A stretch of DNA of 15,075 nucleotides. It comes from an uncultured Veillonella sp. GTDB lineage: Bacteria; Bacillota; Negativicutes; Veillonellales; Veillonellaceae. Below the pieces are notes generated by a model. That model was not told where the DNA came from and searched no databases. It saw nothing but the letters and a program-made list of their open reading frames with translations. The stretch covers positions 1 through 15,075 of the forward strand of contig USQK01000040.1 in NCBI GenBank assembly GCA_900556785.1, written 5' to 3'. Both the position numbers and the translations under genes were made by a program. Below are positions 1-6,444 of this stretch, in pieces (the first letter of the stretch is position 1; each line of letters opens with the position of its first letter).

Positions 1-43
1 AATATAAATCAATTAACAGTTCTTGTCCTAATGCTTCTGCCAT
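1..43 (-). CDS. N-terminus of divergent gene, cut by the window edge; possibly SpeD-like
   Basis: On the minus strand an ATG at 43-41 opens a frame of 14 codons, MAEALGQELLIDLY, that runs off the window. A good ribosome-binding site (AGAAGGTG) lies about 5 nt upstream, which supports this start over an in-frame ATG at 61. The short peptide resembles the beginning of S-adenosylmethionine decarboxylase proenzymes, which often begin with a leucine-glycine pair followed by a hydrophobic strand ending in a tyrosine. Fourteen residues are too few to establish this. It is divergent from ctsR and has its own candidate promoter. That a gene starts here is fairly likely; its product is a guess. Confidence 0.45.
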   Translation of the reverse strand, partial: MAEALGQELLIDLY

Positions 44-78
44 AACAACACCTTCTTTCATAAAAATATATCTCATTT

Positions 79-108
79 ATTATACCTATAATTTAAGATT
101 AAGTCCAA
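79..108 (-). promoter_or_regulatory. Candidate promoter of the divergent gene
   Basis: Read on the minus strand, a perfect -10 hexamer TATAAT (84-79) follows a poor -35 TTGGAC (108-103) at an 18 nt spacing. Transcription would start near 72, leaving a short leader before the ATG at 43. The -35 match is weak, so this rests mainly on the -10 and its position. Confidence 0.4.
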
Positions 109-125
109 TTATAGGGGGATGTATT

Positions 126-161
126 AAAAGGTCAAATGTATAGTATAGAAATTTGACCTTT
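126..161. repeat. Inverted repeat of CtsR-type heptads (GGTCAAA / TTTGACC)
   Basis: AAAGGTCAAAT (127-137) is mirrored exactly by ATTTGACCTTT (151-161) across a 13 nt spacer. The core heptads GGTCAAA (130-136) and TTTGACC (152-158) equal the half-site recognised by CtsR repressors in Bacillota. The repeat lies just upstream of the ctsR -35 box and upstream of the divergent promoter, so bound protein could touch both. No T-run follows, so it is not a terminator. That it binds CtsR is inferred. Confidence 0.55.
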
Positions 162-164
162 ATA

Positions 165-193
165 TTGACTAAAGTCAAAAAGTCAAATATAAT
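165..193 (+). promoter_or_regulatory. Sigma-A promoter of the ctsR operon with embedded CtsR operator
   Basis: TTGACT (165-170) and TATAAT (188-193) are separated by 17 nt, a near-perfect sigma-A promoter; the start site would be near 200. Two direct heptads AGTCAAA (173-179 and 181-187) fill the spacer, the -35 box itself contains a reversed copy (ATTGACT, 164-170), and a further AGTCAAA lies in the leader at 215-221. Binding here would occlude RNA polymerase, as expected for autoregulation by CtsR. The direct copies are offset by 8 nt, not the 10 nt of the described RGTCAAA-NAN-RGTCAAA box. Confidence 0.8.
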
Positions 194-257
194 AGATATA
201 TGTAAAAAGCAAATAGTCAAAATATATATTAAATAAAATGTTAAAGAGGTGTTTTTT

Positions 258-737
258 ATGAGTATGATAGCTGATAAAATAGAAAAGTTTATATTGGATC
301 GTATGCGTGAAGAACAAGAGAAATTAATTTTAAAGCGTAACGAATTAGCTGATGAGTTAGATTGTGCACCTTCGCAAATTAGTTATGTTTTAAGTACGCG
401 ATTTTCCAATGAGCGTGGGTTTGATGTTGAATCAAGACGTGGATTAGGTGGATATATTCGAATCACAAAATTAAATCCAGAAAGTTCTGATTCTCTACCA
501 GCTGTAACAACCTATCGTATTTATGAAGGTCAAAATACAGTAGATCGTTTAATTGATATAAAAGATGTAGACCAATCATTATTTCAATTACTACAAGCAG
601 AAAAAATTACTCGTCGTGAGGCTCAATTGATGCATAATTCTTTTGCTACATTGATTGAAAATACAGATATTGAACATCGAAATAATGCAATTCGTGAGCT
701 ATACGCAACAATGGTGGATACACTACGGAAGGAGTGA
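258..737 (+). CDS. ctsR: CtsR, transcriptional repressor of class III heat-shock genes
   Basis: CtsR is a dimeric winged-helix repressor that silences clp and mcs genes and is released on heat or protein stress, in Bacillus with help from McsB and ClpCP. The 159-residue protein fits the family length. An N-terminal helix-turn-helix lies at about residues 25-50, with the conserved recognition helix SQISYVLSTRF. The wing follows, with R60, R61 and YIRI, and a C-terminal helical dimerisation domain lies at about 85-159. ATG 258 is chosen because AAAGAGGTG lies about 7 nt before it; an in-frame GTG at 249 overlaps that same site. The wing reads RGLGGY (61-66), where the usual family loop is four glycines; that loop is the thermosensing element in Bacillus. 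It is the first gene of the operon, and its stop lies 6 nt before mcsA. The upstream promoter carries CtsR heptads, so autoregulation is expected. Confidence 0.95.
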   Translation: MSMIADKIEKFILDRMREEQEKLILKRNELADELDCAPSQISYVLSTRFSNERGFDVESRRGLGGYIRITKLNPESSDSLPAVTTYRIYEGQNTVDRLIDIKDVDQSLFQLLQAEKITRREAQLMHNSFATLIENTDIEHRNNAIRELYATMVDTLRKE

Positions 738-743
738 TGATCA

Positions 744-1283
744 GTGATATGTGATCATTGCCATAAAAATGAAGCTACTATCCATATGACAAATATTGTA
801 AATAATCAGAAAACGGAACAACATTTGTGCAATACTTGTGCTACAGCACTACAACAAGAGGGAAAATTATCTCCCTATAGTTCCTTTATGAATGATATGT
901 GGGATGATAGCTTTTTTACCAATGATTTCTTTAAAAATATGGTCTATCCTGATAATTTATTAAAATCTCATCAATCGAAACGGTGTCCTCAATGTGGTAT
1001 TACCTATGATGAGTTTAATCGGGTAGGCAAGTTTGGTTGTGATAGATGCTATGAAACCTTTGCTAGTGAAATAAAACCGTTATTACAACGTTTACAAGGT
1101 AGTTCTGAATATGAAGGGACTGTCCCTAGTCATGGTCATAATGTATTTAAGGCAAAATATGAACTAAAGAGCTTGCGTCATCAGCTGGATTCAGCAATTC
1201 AAGCTGAGAATTTTGAGGATGCAGCTATCTTAAGAGATAAAATAAAAGAATTAGAAGCCATTATTGGTGGCAATAAAGAATAG
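744..1283 (+). CDS. mcsA: McsA, zinc-finger and UVR-domain activator of McsB kinase
   Basis: McsA stimulates the arginine kinase McsB and helps hand substrates to ClpC. Four CXXC pairs are visible at C3/C6, C29/C32, C81/C84 and C99/C102, enough for two zinc sites. An acidic, aromatic-rich stretch at about 45-65 separates them. The C-terminal region (about 138-173) is a UVR-type coiled-coil pair containing the AENFEDAAILRDKI pattern, the kind of module that contacts ClpC. At 179 residues it matches the family. The start is GTG 744, because the frame begins directly with the first zinc knuckle. AAGGAG (729-734) precedes it and overlaps the end of ctsR, which suggests translational coupling. The stop TAG is embedded in the ribosome-binding site of mcsB. 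Confidence 0.93.
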   Translation: MICDHCHKNEATIHMTNIVNNQKTEQHLCNTCATALQQEGKLSPYSSFMNDMWDDSFFTNDFFKNMVYPDNLLKSHQSKRCPQCGITYDEFNRVGKFGCDRCYETFASEIKPLLQRLQGSSEYEGTVPSHGHNVFKAKYELKSLRHQLDSAIQAENFEDAAILRDKIKELEAIIGGNKE

Positions 1284-1295
1284 GAGGTTCTTATT

Positions 1296-2357
1296 ATGTT
1301 AGATACTATATTAGACTCTCCTTTAAGTTCATGGCTACAACTCGATACGGACGCAACGGATCATATTGTGATTTCTAGTCGGATTCGATTAGCAAGAAAC
1401 TTTGATGGTGTGCTTTTTACAAATCGAAATGATATGTCGTCATTAGAAAAAGTAAATTCTTTTTCTAGAAGTTTGCTTAAACCCCTAAAAGACGTAGATG
1501 GACATCAATATTCTAATATTAACTTAGAGCAATTAAGTGAACGTGATCGGGCTATATTGGTTGAAAAACATTTGATGAGCCCTGCTTTAGAGGAAAAACT
1601 ACCGTACCGCAACTTAGTGTTTTCTGACGATGCATCAATTGTGATTATGGTAAATGAAGAAGATCATTTGCGAATTCAATCTATGGTTTCTGGATTGAGA
1701 TTAGAAGTAGCTTATGAACGTGTATTAAAAATCGACAAGGCTATTGAAGCAAAATATGCATATGCCTTTGATGAACGATTTGGTTATTTAACGGCTTGTC
1801 CAACTAATGTCGGTACAGGTTTACGAGCATCTGTAATGTTACATTTACCAGCCTTGACTATATCTGGAAAAATTACACGCCTCATTCGTAGTATCATTCA
1901 GTTGGGCTACTCTGTGCGTGGATTATATGGTGAAGGTTCAGAAGCATTAGGAAATATATATCAAATTTCTAACCAACGTACCATGGGTACTAGTGAAAAA
2001 GATACAATAGAACAATTAACAAAGATTGTAGAAGGGATTATTGCAGAAGAGCGAAAATCTCGTCAGTTATTATTACATAATGATAAAGAAGGTTTAGAAG
2101 ATGTGTTATGGCGCTCCTATGGAGTTCTACAGAATGCACGCCGTGTAAATGGTAAAGAGGCTTTAACAAAGCTTAGTGATATCCAGTTAGGCGTTGACTT
2201 AAATATTTTACCTCAATGGGGTAAGGATTCCTTTAATGAGCTGATTGCTATAACTAGACCTAATTTCCTTTCAAAGTATGCAGGAAATGATAATCTAACA
2301 GATATCGAGCGTGATAGCTATCGGGCAAAGATAATACGTCAAAAGCTTTCACATTAA
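1296..2357 (+). CDS. mcsB: McsB, protein arginine kinase
   Basis: McsB transfers phosphate from ATP to arginine side chains, tagging proteins for ClpC-ClpP degradation and inactivating CtsR. The protein has the phosphagen-kinase fold. The nucleotide-binding ISSRIRLARN motif is at residues 26-35, acidic residues E121/E122 lie in the NEEDH loop (120-124), and the active-site cysteine C168 is in CPTNVGTGLR. A conserved GEGSEALGN stretch is at 212-220. Near the C-terminus, R339-D340-S341-Y342-R343-A344 matches the RDxxRA phospho-arginine sensing motif known from the Geobacillus enzyme, so allosteric control by its own product is likely. The 353 residues equal the usual length. The ATG follows TAGGAGG at 1281-1287. 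All catalytic features look intact. Confidence 0.96.
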   Translation: MLDTILDSPLSSWLQLDTDATDHIVISSRIRLARNFDGVLFTNRNDMSSLEKVNSFSRSLLKPLKDVDGHQYSNINLEQLSERDRAILVEKHLMSPALEEKLPYRNLVFSDDASIVIMVNEEDHLRIQSMVSGLRLEVAYERVLKIDKAIEAKYAYAFDERFGYLTACPTNVGTGLRASVMLHLPALTISGKITRLIRSIIQLGYSVRGLYGEGSEALGNIYQISNQRTMGTSEKDTIEQLTKIVEGIIAEERKSRQLLLHNDKEGLEDVLWRSYGVLQNARRVNGKEALTKLSDIQLGVDLNILPQWGKDSFNELIAITRPNFLSKYAGNDNLTDIERDSYRAKIIRQKLSH

Positions 2358-2366
2358 TAGCTATTC

Positions 2367-2387
2367 CAATGGTATAGCCTACCATTG
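2367..2387 (+). terminator. Small hairpin between mcsB and clpC, possible weak attenuator
   Basis: CAATGGTA (2367-2374) and TACCATTG (2380-2387) form an 8 bp perfect stem with a 5 nt loop just after the mcsB stop. It is followed by GTTTACATATATTT, which lacks a proper U-run. It may be a weak terminator, a processing or stability element that sets clpC levels apart from mcsAB, or chance. No convincing promoter for clpC alone is seen in the 87 nt gap; a TTTACA/TACAAT pair is present but 20 nt apart. Confidence 0.35.
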
Positions 2388-2444
2388 TTTACATATATTT
2401 GAAGAGAAATAATTACAATTTACATAGATAGATGAGGTGATAGT

Positions 2445-4892
2445 ATGATGCAACGATTTACAGATGATGCACAGCGTGTTCTTTCCTTTGCTCAAGAAGC
2501 CGCATTGGAGTTGGGACATGACTATGTAGGCACTGAACATGTACTCATCGGCCTGACAAAGGTTAAAAATGGTGTTGCTGCTAAGGCCTTAGAAGAGCTT
2601 AATATTGTTACAGAAGATATTTTTGAAGCTGTAGAAGAGCAAGTGGGCCGCGGTAATAAAAAAGCAACATCTATATATATGACGCCACGTGTTAAGAATG
2701 TACTTGAGTTAGCTGTTCAAGTAGCTAATCGCATGAATCATAATTACGTTGGTACTGAGCATATTCTACTTGGTTTACTCAGCGACGGCGGTGGTGTTGC
2801 AGTTGGGATTTTACGGGCTATGAATATTCGTACCGACGATATAGTTGAAGCGATTCGTCATATTCTTGGCTCTAGTACTAATGGTGATCATAGTGGTCAA
2901 GAAGGAGCGAATAACAATGGCGACTTAGGTGAATTAACTGATTTTGGTACGGACTTAAATGAGTCTGCAAAACAAGGTAAAATTGATCCTGTTATTGGTC
3001 GCGATACTGAAATTCAACGAGTTATTCAAATACTTAGTCGTAGAACTAAAAATAATCCCGTTCTCATTGGTGAACCTGGTGTAGGTAAGACGGCCATTGC
3101 TGAAGGCTTGGCGCAACGTATCGTCAACGGGAGTGTGCCAGAAATTTTGCGTAATAAACGCATTATTTCCCTTAGTATTAGCTCTATGTTAGCTGGTGCA
3201 AAATACCGTGGCGAATTTGAAGAGCGTTTAAAAAAAGCGATTGATGAAGTTCAACAACATGATGATATGATTATCTTCATTGATGAAATTCACACATTAG
3301 TTGGAGCAGGTGCCACTGAAGGCGCTATGGATGCGGCAAATATCTTGAAACCAGCTTTGGCACGCGGTGAATTCCAAGTTATTGGCGCTACGACACTTGA
3401 TGAATATAAAAAGCATATTGAAAAAGATGCTGCCTTAGAGCGTCGTTTCCAACCTGTTCAAGTAGGAGAACCTAATGAAGAGGATGCTCTTGAAATCTTG
3501 AGCGGCTTACGAGATCGTTATGAGGCCTTCCATAAGGCTAAAATTACAGATGAAGCATTAAAAGCTGCTGTTACTTTATCTAGTAGATATATTACAGATC
3601 GATTTTTGCCGGATAAAGCTATCGATGTGGTTGATGAGGCTGCATCTAAGGTTCGTATGAAGGTATTTTCGGCGGCACCAGATGTTAAAGCTTTAGAAGA
3701 CAGACTCAATACGGTTAAGAAGGAAAAAGAAGCGGCTGTCACATCACAAGATTTTGAAAAGGCAGCTAAACTTCGTGATGAAGAGCAAGCTCTAGTTAAA
3801 GAAATTGATGATAAAAAAACTGTAGCTAAAGAAGAAAGTGATCAAAAATTAATAGTTACAGAGGAAGATATCGCTGCCGTTGTAGCTCAGTGGACTGGTA
3901 TTCCTGTAACTAAAATCGCAGAAGAAGAATCAGAAACCTTGCTTCATTTAGAAGATGAATTACATAAACGTGTCATCGGTCAAGATGATGCTGTTACAGC
4001 TGTAGCAAAAGCTGTGCGCCGTGCAAGGGCTGGATTAAAGGATCCAAAACGTCCAATTGGTTCCTTCTTGTTCCTTGGACCAACAGGGGTTGGTAAGACT
4101 GAGCTAGCAAGAGCACTTGCATCCTCCTTGTTCGGCGATGAATCTGCTATGATTCGACTTGATATGTCTGAATATATGGAAAAACATACTGTGTCTCGCT
4201 TAGTCGGTGCTCCTCCAGGTTATGTAGGCTATGAAGAAGGTGGCCAATTAACAGATGCGGTACGTCGTAAACCATATAGCGTTATCCTCCTCGATGAAGT
4301 GGAAAAGGCACATGCAGATTTCTTTAATATTTTGTTACAAGTTCTTGATGATGGTCGTCTTACTGATAGTCAAGGAAGAACTGTAGATTTCAGAAATACA
4401 GTTATTATTATGACAAGTAACTTAGGTGCTAAAGCTTTACATAAAAACTCTCCAGAACTTGGTTTTTTAGCGGCTAAAAAATCTGATTTCAATGTAGATG
4501 AAAATAAAGAAATTGAGTTCAAAGAGGCTAAGAAGTCAGTAATGGATGCGGTGAAACGTCATTTTAGACCTGAGTTTTTAAACCGTATTGATGAAATGAT
4601 TGTATTCCATCCATTAACAGGAGAGGACTTAAAAGAAATTGTAACCATTTTAATGAGTGATGTCACAAAACGCCTTGGAGAACGTGATTTACAATTAGAA
4701 ATAACTCCTGAGGCTATGAAATTACTCGTTAAGGAGGGCTCTGATTTCACAATGGGGGCTCGACCATTAAAACGTGCTATTCAACGTTTAATTGAGGACC
4801 CAGTGTCCGATCTTATTTTGAAAGGAGATGCAAAAGAAGGTAAAATTATTAAAGCAGATGCAAAGGATAACGATCTTGTTGTATCAATATGA
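2445..4892 (+). CDS. clpC: ClpC, AAA+ protein unfoldase
   Basis: ClpC is a hexameric HSP100 ATPase that unfolds substrates, including phospho-arginine-tagged proteins, and threads them into ClpP. Two N-terminal Clp repeats occupy about residues 1-142, followed by a flexible Gly/Asn linker at about 143-165. The first AAA module has Walker A GEPGVGKT (209-216) and Walker B IIFIDE (276-281). The middle UVR helix pair lies at about 417-455, typical of ClpC rather than ClpA or ClpB. The second AAA module has Walker A GPTGVGKT (545-552) and Walker B VILLDE (613-618). The ClpP-docking tripeptide L672-G673-F674 is present, so it should work with ClpP, which is not in this window. At 815 residues it has the normal size. 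GAGGTGA at 2434-2440 precedes two consecutive ATG codons (2445, 2448); either could be the start. Confidence 0.97.
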   Translation: MMQRFTDDAQRVLSFAQEAALELGHDYVGTEHVLIGLTKVKNGVAAKALEELNIVTEDIFEAVEEQVGRGNKKATSIYMTPRVKNVLELAVQVANRMNHNYVGTEHILLGLLSDGGGVAVGILRAMNIRTDDIVEAIRHILGSSTNGDHSGQEGANNNGDLGELTDFGTDLNESAKQGKIDPVIGRDTEIQRVIQILSRRTKNNPVLIGEPGVGKTAIAEGLAQRIVNGSVPEILRNKRIISLSISSMLAGAKYRGEFEERLKKAIDEVQQHDDMIIFIDEIHTLVGAGATEGAMDAANILKPALARGEFQVIGATTLDEYKKHIEKDAALERRFQPVQVGEPNEEDALEILSGLRDRYEAFHKAKITDEALKAAVTLSSRYITDRFLPDKAIDVVDEAASKVRMKVFSAAPDVKALEDRLNTVKKEKEAAVTSQDFEKAAKLRDEEQALVKEIDDKKTVAKEESDQKLIVTEEDIAAVVAQWTGIPVTKIAEEESETLLHLEDELHKRVIGQDDAVTAVAKAVRRARAGLKDPKRPIGSFLFLGPTGVGKTELARALASSLFGDESAMIRLDMSEYMEKHTVSRLVGAPPGYVGYEEGGQLTDAVRRKPYSVILLDEVEKAHADFFNILLQVLDDGRLTDSQGRTVDFRNTVIIMTSNLGAKALHKNSPELGFLAAKKSDFNVDENKEIEFKEAKKSVMDAVKRHFRPEFLNRIDEMIVFHPLTGEDLKEIVTILMSDVTKRLGERDLQLEITPEAMKLLVKEGSDFTMGARPLKRAIQRLIEDPVSDLILKGDAKEGKIIKADAKDNDLVVSI

Positions 4893-4949
4893 TAAAAATA
4901 CAAATTATACAGTTAATGACTACCTTTCATATAAAAAATATAAGTTAAA

Positions 4950-4958
4950 TGGTATACT
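4950..4958 (+). promoter_or_regulatory. Extended -10 promoter candidate upstream of the radA terminator
   Basis: TGGTATACT gives a TGn extension followed by a good -10 hexamer TATACT (4953-4958). No recognisable -35 lies 16-18 nt upstream (the sequence there is AT-only), which an extended -10 can tolerate. A transcript would start near 4965 and meet the terminator at 5000-5037 before reaching radA. Confidence 0.45.
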
Positions 4959-4999
4959 ATAAAATGATGATAGTTAACCATGTAGTAAAATTATGCATA

Positions 5000-5037
5000 A
5001 AAGGTCATGAATGGTTATCATTCATGACCTTTCTTTT
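5000..5037 (+). terminator. Strong intrinsic terminator (or attenuator) just before radA
   Basis: AAAGGTCATGAATG (5000-5013) pairs perfectly with CATTCATGACCTTT (5019-5032) around a 5 nt loop, and CTTTTT follows. It can end transcripts of the clpC operon. However, only 23 nt separate the stem from the radA start codon, with no room for a promoter, so radA transcription must pass through it. The upstream TAACCAT (4975-4981) is complementary to ATGGTTA (5011-5017) in the stem and loop and could form a competing structure. Confidence 0.85.
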
Positions 5038-5055
5038 TAAATGTATTGAGGTGTT

Positions 5056-6429
5056 ATGGCAAAAGCAAAATCTGTATTCTTTTGTCAAAATTGTGGGGCT
5101 GAATCCTCTAAGTGGATGGGCCGTTGTCCACAATGTGGAGAATGGAATACATTAGTTGAAGAAATCATTAAAGAAACTAAACATAGTCGAACACCTTCTC
5201 GAGGTGTTGGAAATCAAACGGCGAAACCTACCGCCTTGCCAGATATCGAAATTTCTTCTATTGCACGCGTATCTACAACCTTTGGTGAAATTGACCGTGT
5301 ATTAGGTGGTGGCATAGTGCCTGGTGCTCTAATGCTTTTAGGTGGTGATCCTGGTATTGGTAAATCTACTCTGTTACTACAAGTATCCCAGAAGGTAGCC
5401 GATACAGTAGGAGCAGTTCTTTATGCATCTGGTGAAGAGTCTCAGTTACAACTTAAACTTCGAGCAGAACGACTGCATATTAATAGTGAACGATTACAAG
5501 TTATTGCAGATACTGATCTAGATCATATATTGGAGCAAGCTGAAGCAATGACTCCTTCCTTACTAGTCATTGACTCTATACAAACTATGTATACTGGAGA
5601 TATAGATGCTGCGCCAGGCAGTGTTAGTCAAGTTCGGGAATGCACATCTCGCCTACTTCGCTTCTGTAAAGAACGAAATATACCTACTGTAATCATTGGT
5701 CATGTAACAAAGGAAGGCAATATTGCAGGGCCTCGTATGTTAGAGCATATGGTAGATGTAGTGCTTTACTTCGAAGGGGAGCGTTCTTATCAATTCCGTA
5801 TATTACGATCCATTAAAAACCGTTTTGGTTCTACATCAGAAACAGGTATTTTTGCCATGGTAGAGGAAGGGTTACAAGAATTATCCAATCCATCTGCTTC
5901 TCTCTTGGCAGAGCGTTCCGATGAAGAAAGTGGCAGTGCTGTTATGATTTACCTCGAAGGGGTTCGGCCCATCTTAGTAGAGGTACAAAGCTTGGTCGTT
6001 ACTACGGCCTTTGGTATGCCTAGACGTACGGCGATTGGTTATGATCTTAACCGATTAATTGTATTATTAGCAGTCTTAGAAAAACGCTGTGGCTTTACAT
6101 TAGGTAATAAAGACGTGTATGTAAATGTCATCGGTGGTCTCAAGGTAAATGAACCTGCTTGTGATTTATCTATGGCGGTTGCCATTGTGTCAAATCTGAA
6201 AAATCGAATCGTTCCAACAGATATGGTAATTTTAGGTGAAGTAGGCTTAACTGGTAATGTTCGCAGTATTCCTCGCATTGAACAGCGTATAAATGAAGCC
6301 AAGAAATTAGGTTTTAAAAAGTTTATTATTCCTGAAGGCAACTATAAACAAATCAAGGATAATGATAGTTCTATCAAAATTAAAGGTGTCAAATCTATAC
6401 AAGAGGCGATGCAACTCGTATTTTCATAA
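5056..6429 (+). CDS. radA: RadA (Sms), DNA repair and branch-migration ATPase
   Basis: RadA is a RecA-like hexameric motor that drives branch migration during homologous recombination and repair. An N-terminal zinc finger has C10xxC13 and C24xxC27. The RecA-type core has Walker A GGDPGIGKST (96-105), Walker B LLVIDS (169-174) and the RadA-specific KNRFG motif (254-258). The C-terminal third (about 285-457) is the Lon-protease-like domain, which lacks proteolytic function in this family. The 457 residues match known RadA. The ATG at 5056 follows GAGGTG closely (about 4 nt). The gene lies 15 nt before the PIN/TRAM gene and heads that operon. In Bacillus, disA follows radA; it is absent here. 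Confidence 0.96.
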   Translation: MAKAKSVFFCQNCGAESSKWMGRCPQCGEWNTLVEEIIKETKHSRTPSRGVGNQTAKPTALPDIEISSIARVSTTFGEIDRVLGGGIVPGALMLLGGDPGIGKSTLLLQVSQKVADTVGAVLYASGEESQLQLKLRAERLHINSERLQVIADTDLDHILEQAEAMTPSLLVIDSIQTMYTGDIDAAPGSVSQVRECTSRLLRFCKERNIPTVIIGHVTKEGNIAGPRMLEHMVDVVLYFEGERSYQFRILRSIKNRFGSTSETGIFAMVEEGLQELSNPSASLLAERSDEESGSAVMIYLEGVRPILVEVQSLVVTTAFGMPRRTAIGYDLNRLIVLLAVLEKRCGFTLGNKDVYVNVIGGLKVNEPACDLSMAVAIVSNLKNRIVPTDMVILGEVGLTGNVRSIPRIEQRINEAKKLGFKKFIIPEGNYKQIKDNDSSIKIKGVKSIQEAMQLVFS

Positions 6430-6444
6430 TTAGGAGGTGATTTC

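Noticed and set aside
120..250. CIRCE element (HrcA operator)
   Set aside because: No TTAGCACTC inverted repeat is present; the repeats seen are of the CtsR type.
249..257. Upstream GTG start for ctsR at 249
   Set aside because: The GTG is part of the ribosome-binding site AAAGAGGTG; ATG 258 has the proper spacing and gives the usual CtsR N-terminus.
2388..2419. Possible separate clpC promoter (TTTACA and TACAAT)
   Set aside because: The spacing is 20 nt and both hexamers are imperfect, so it is not listed as a feature.
3518..3742. Minus-strand frames of 60-100 codons here and inside most other genes
   Set aside because: They are shadows of strongly conserved plus-strand genes, with low-complexity peptides and no ribosome-binding site or promoter noticed.
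4949..5155. 68-codon plus-strand frame between clpC and radA
   Set aside because: It runs through the terminator and into radA in another frame, has no ribosome-binding site and no recognisable protein features.
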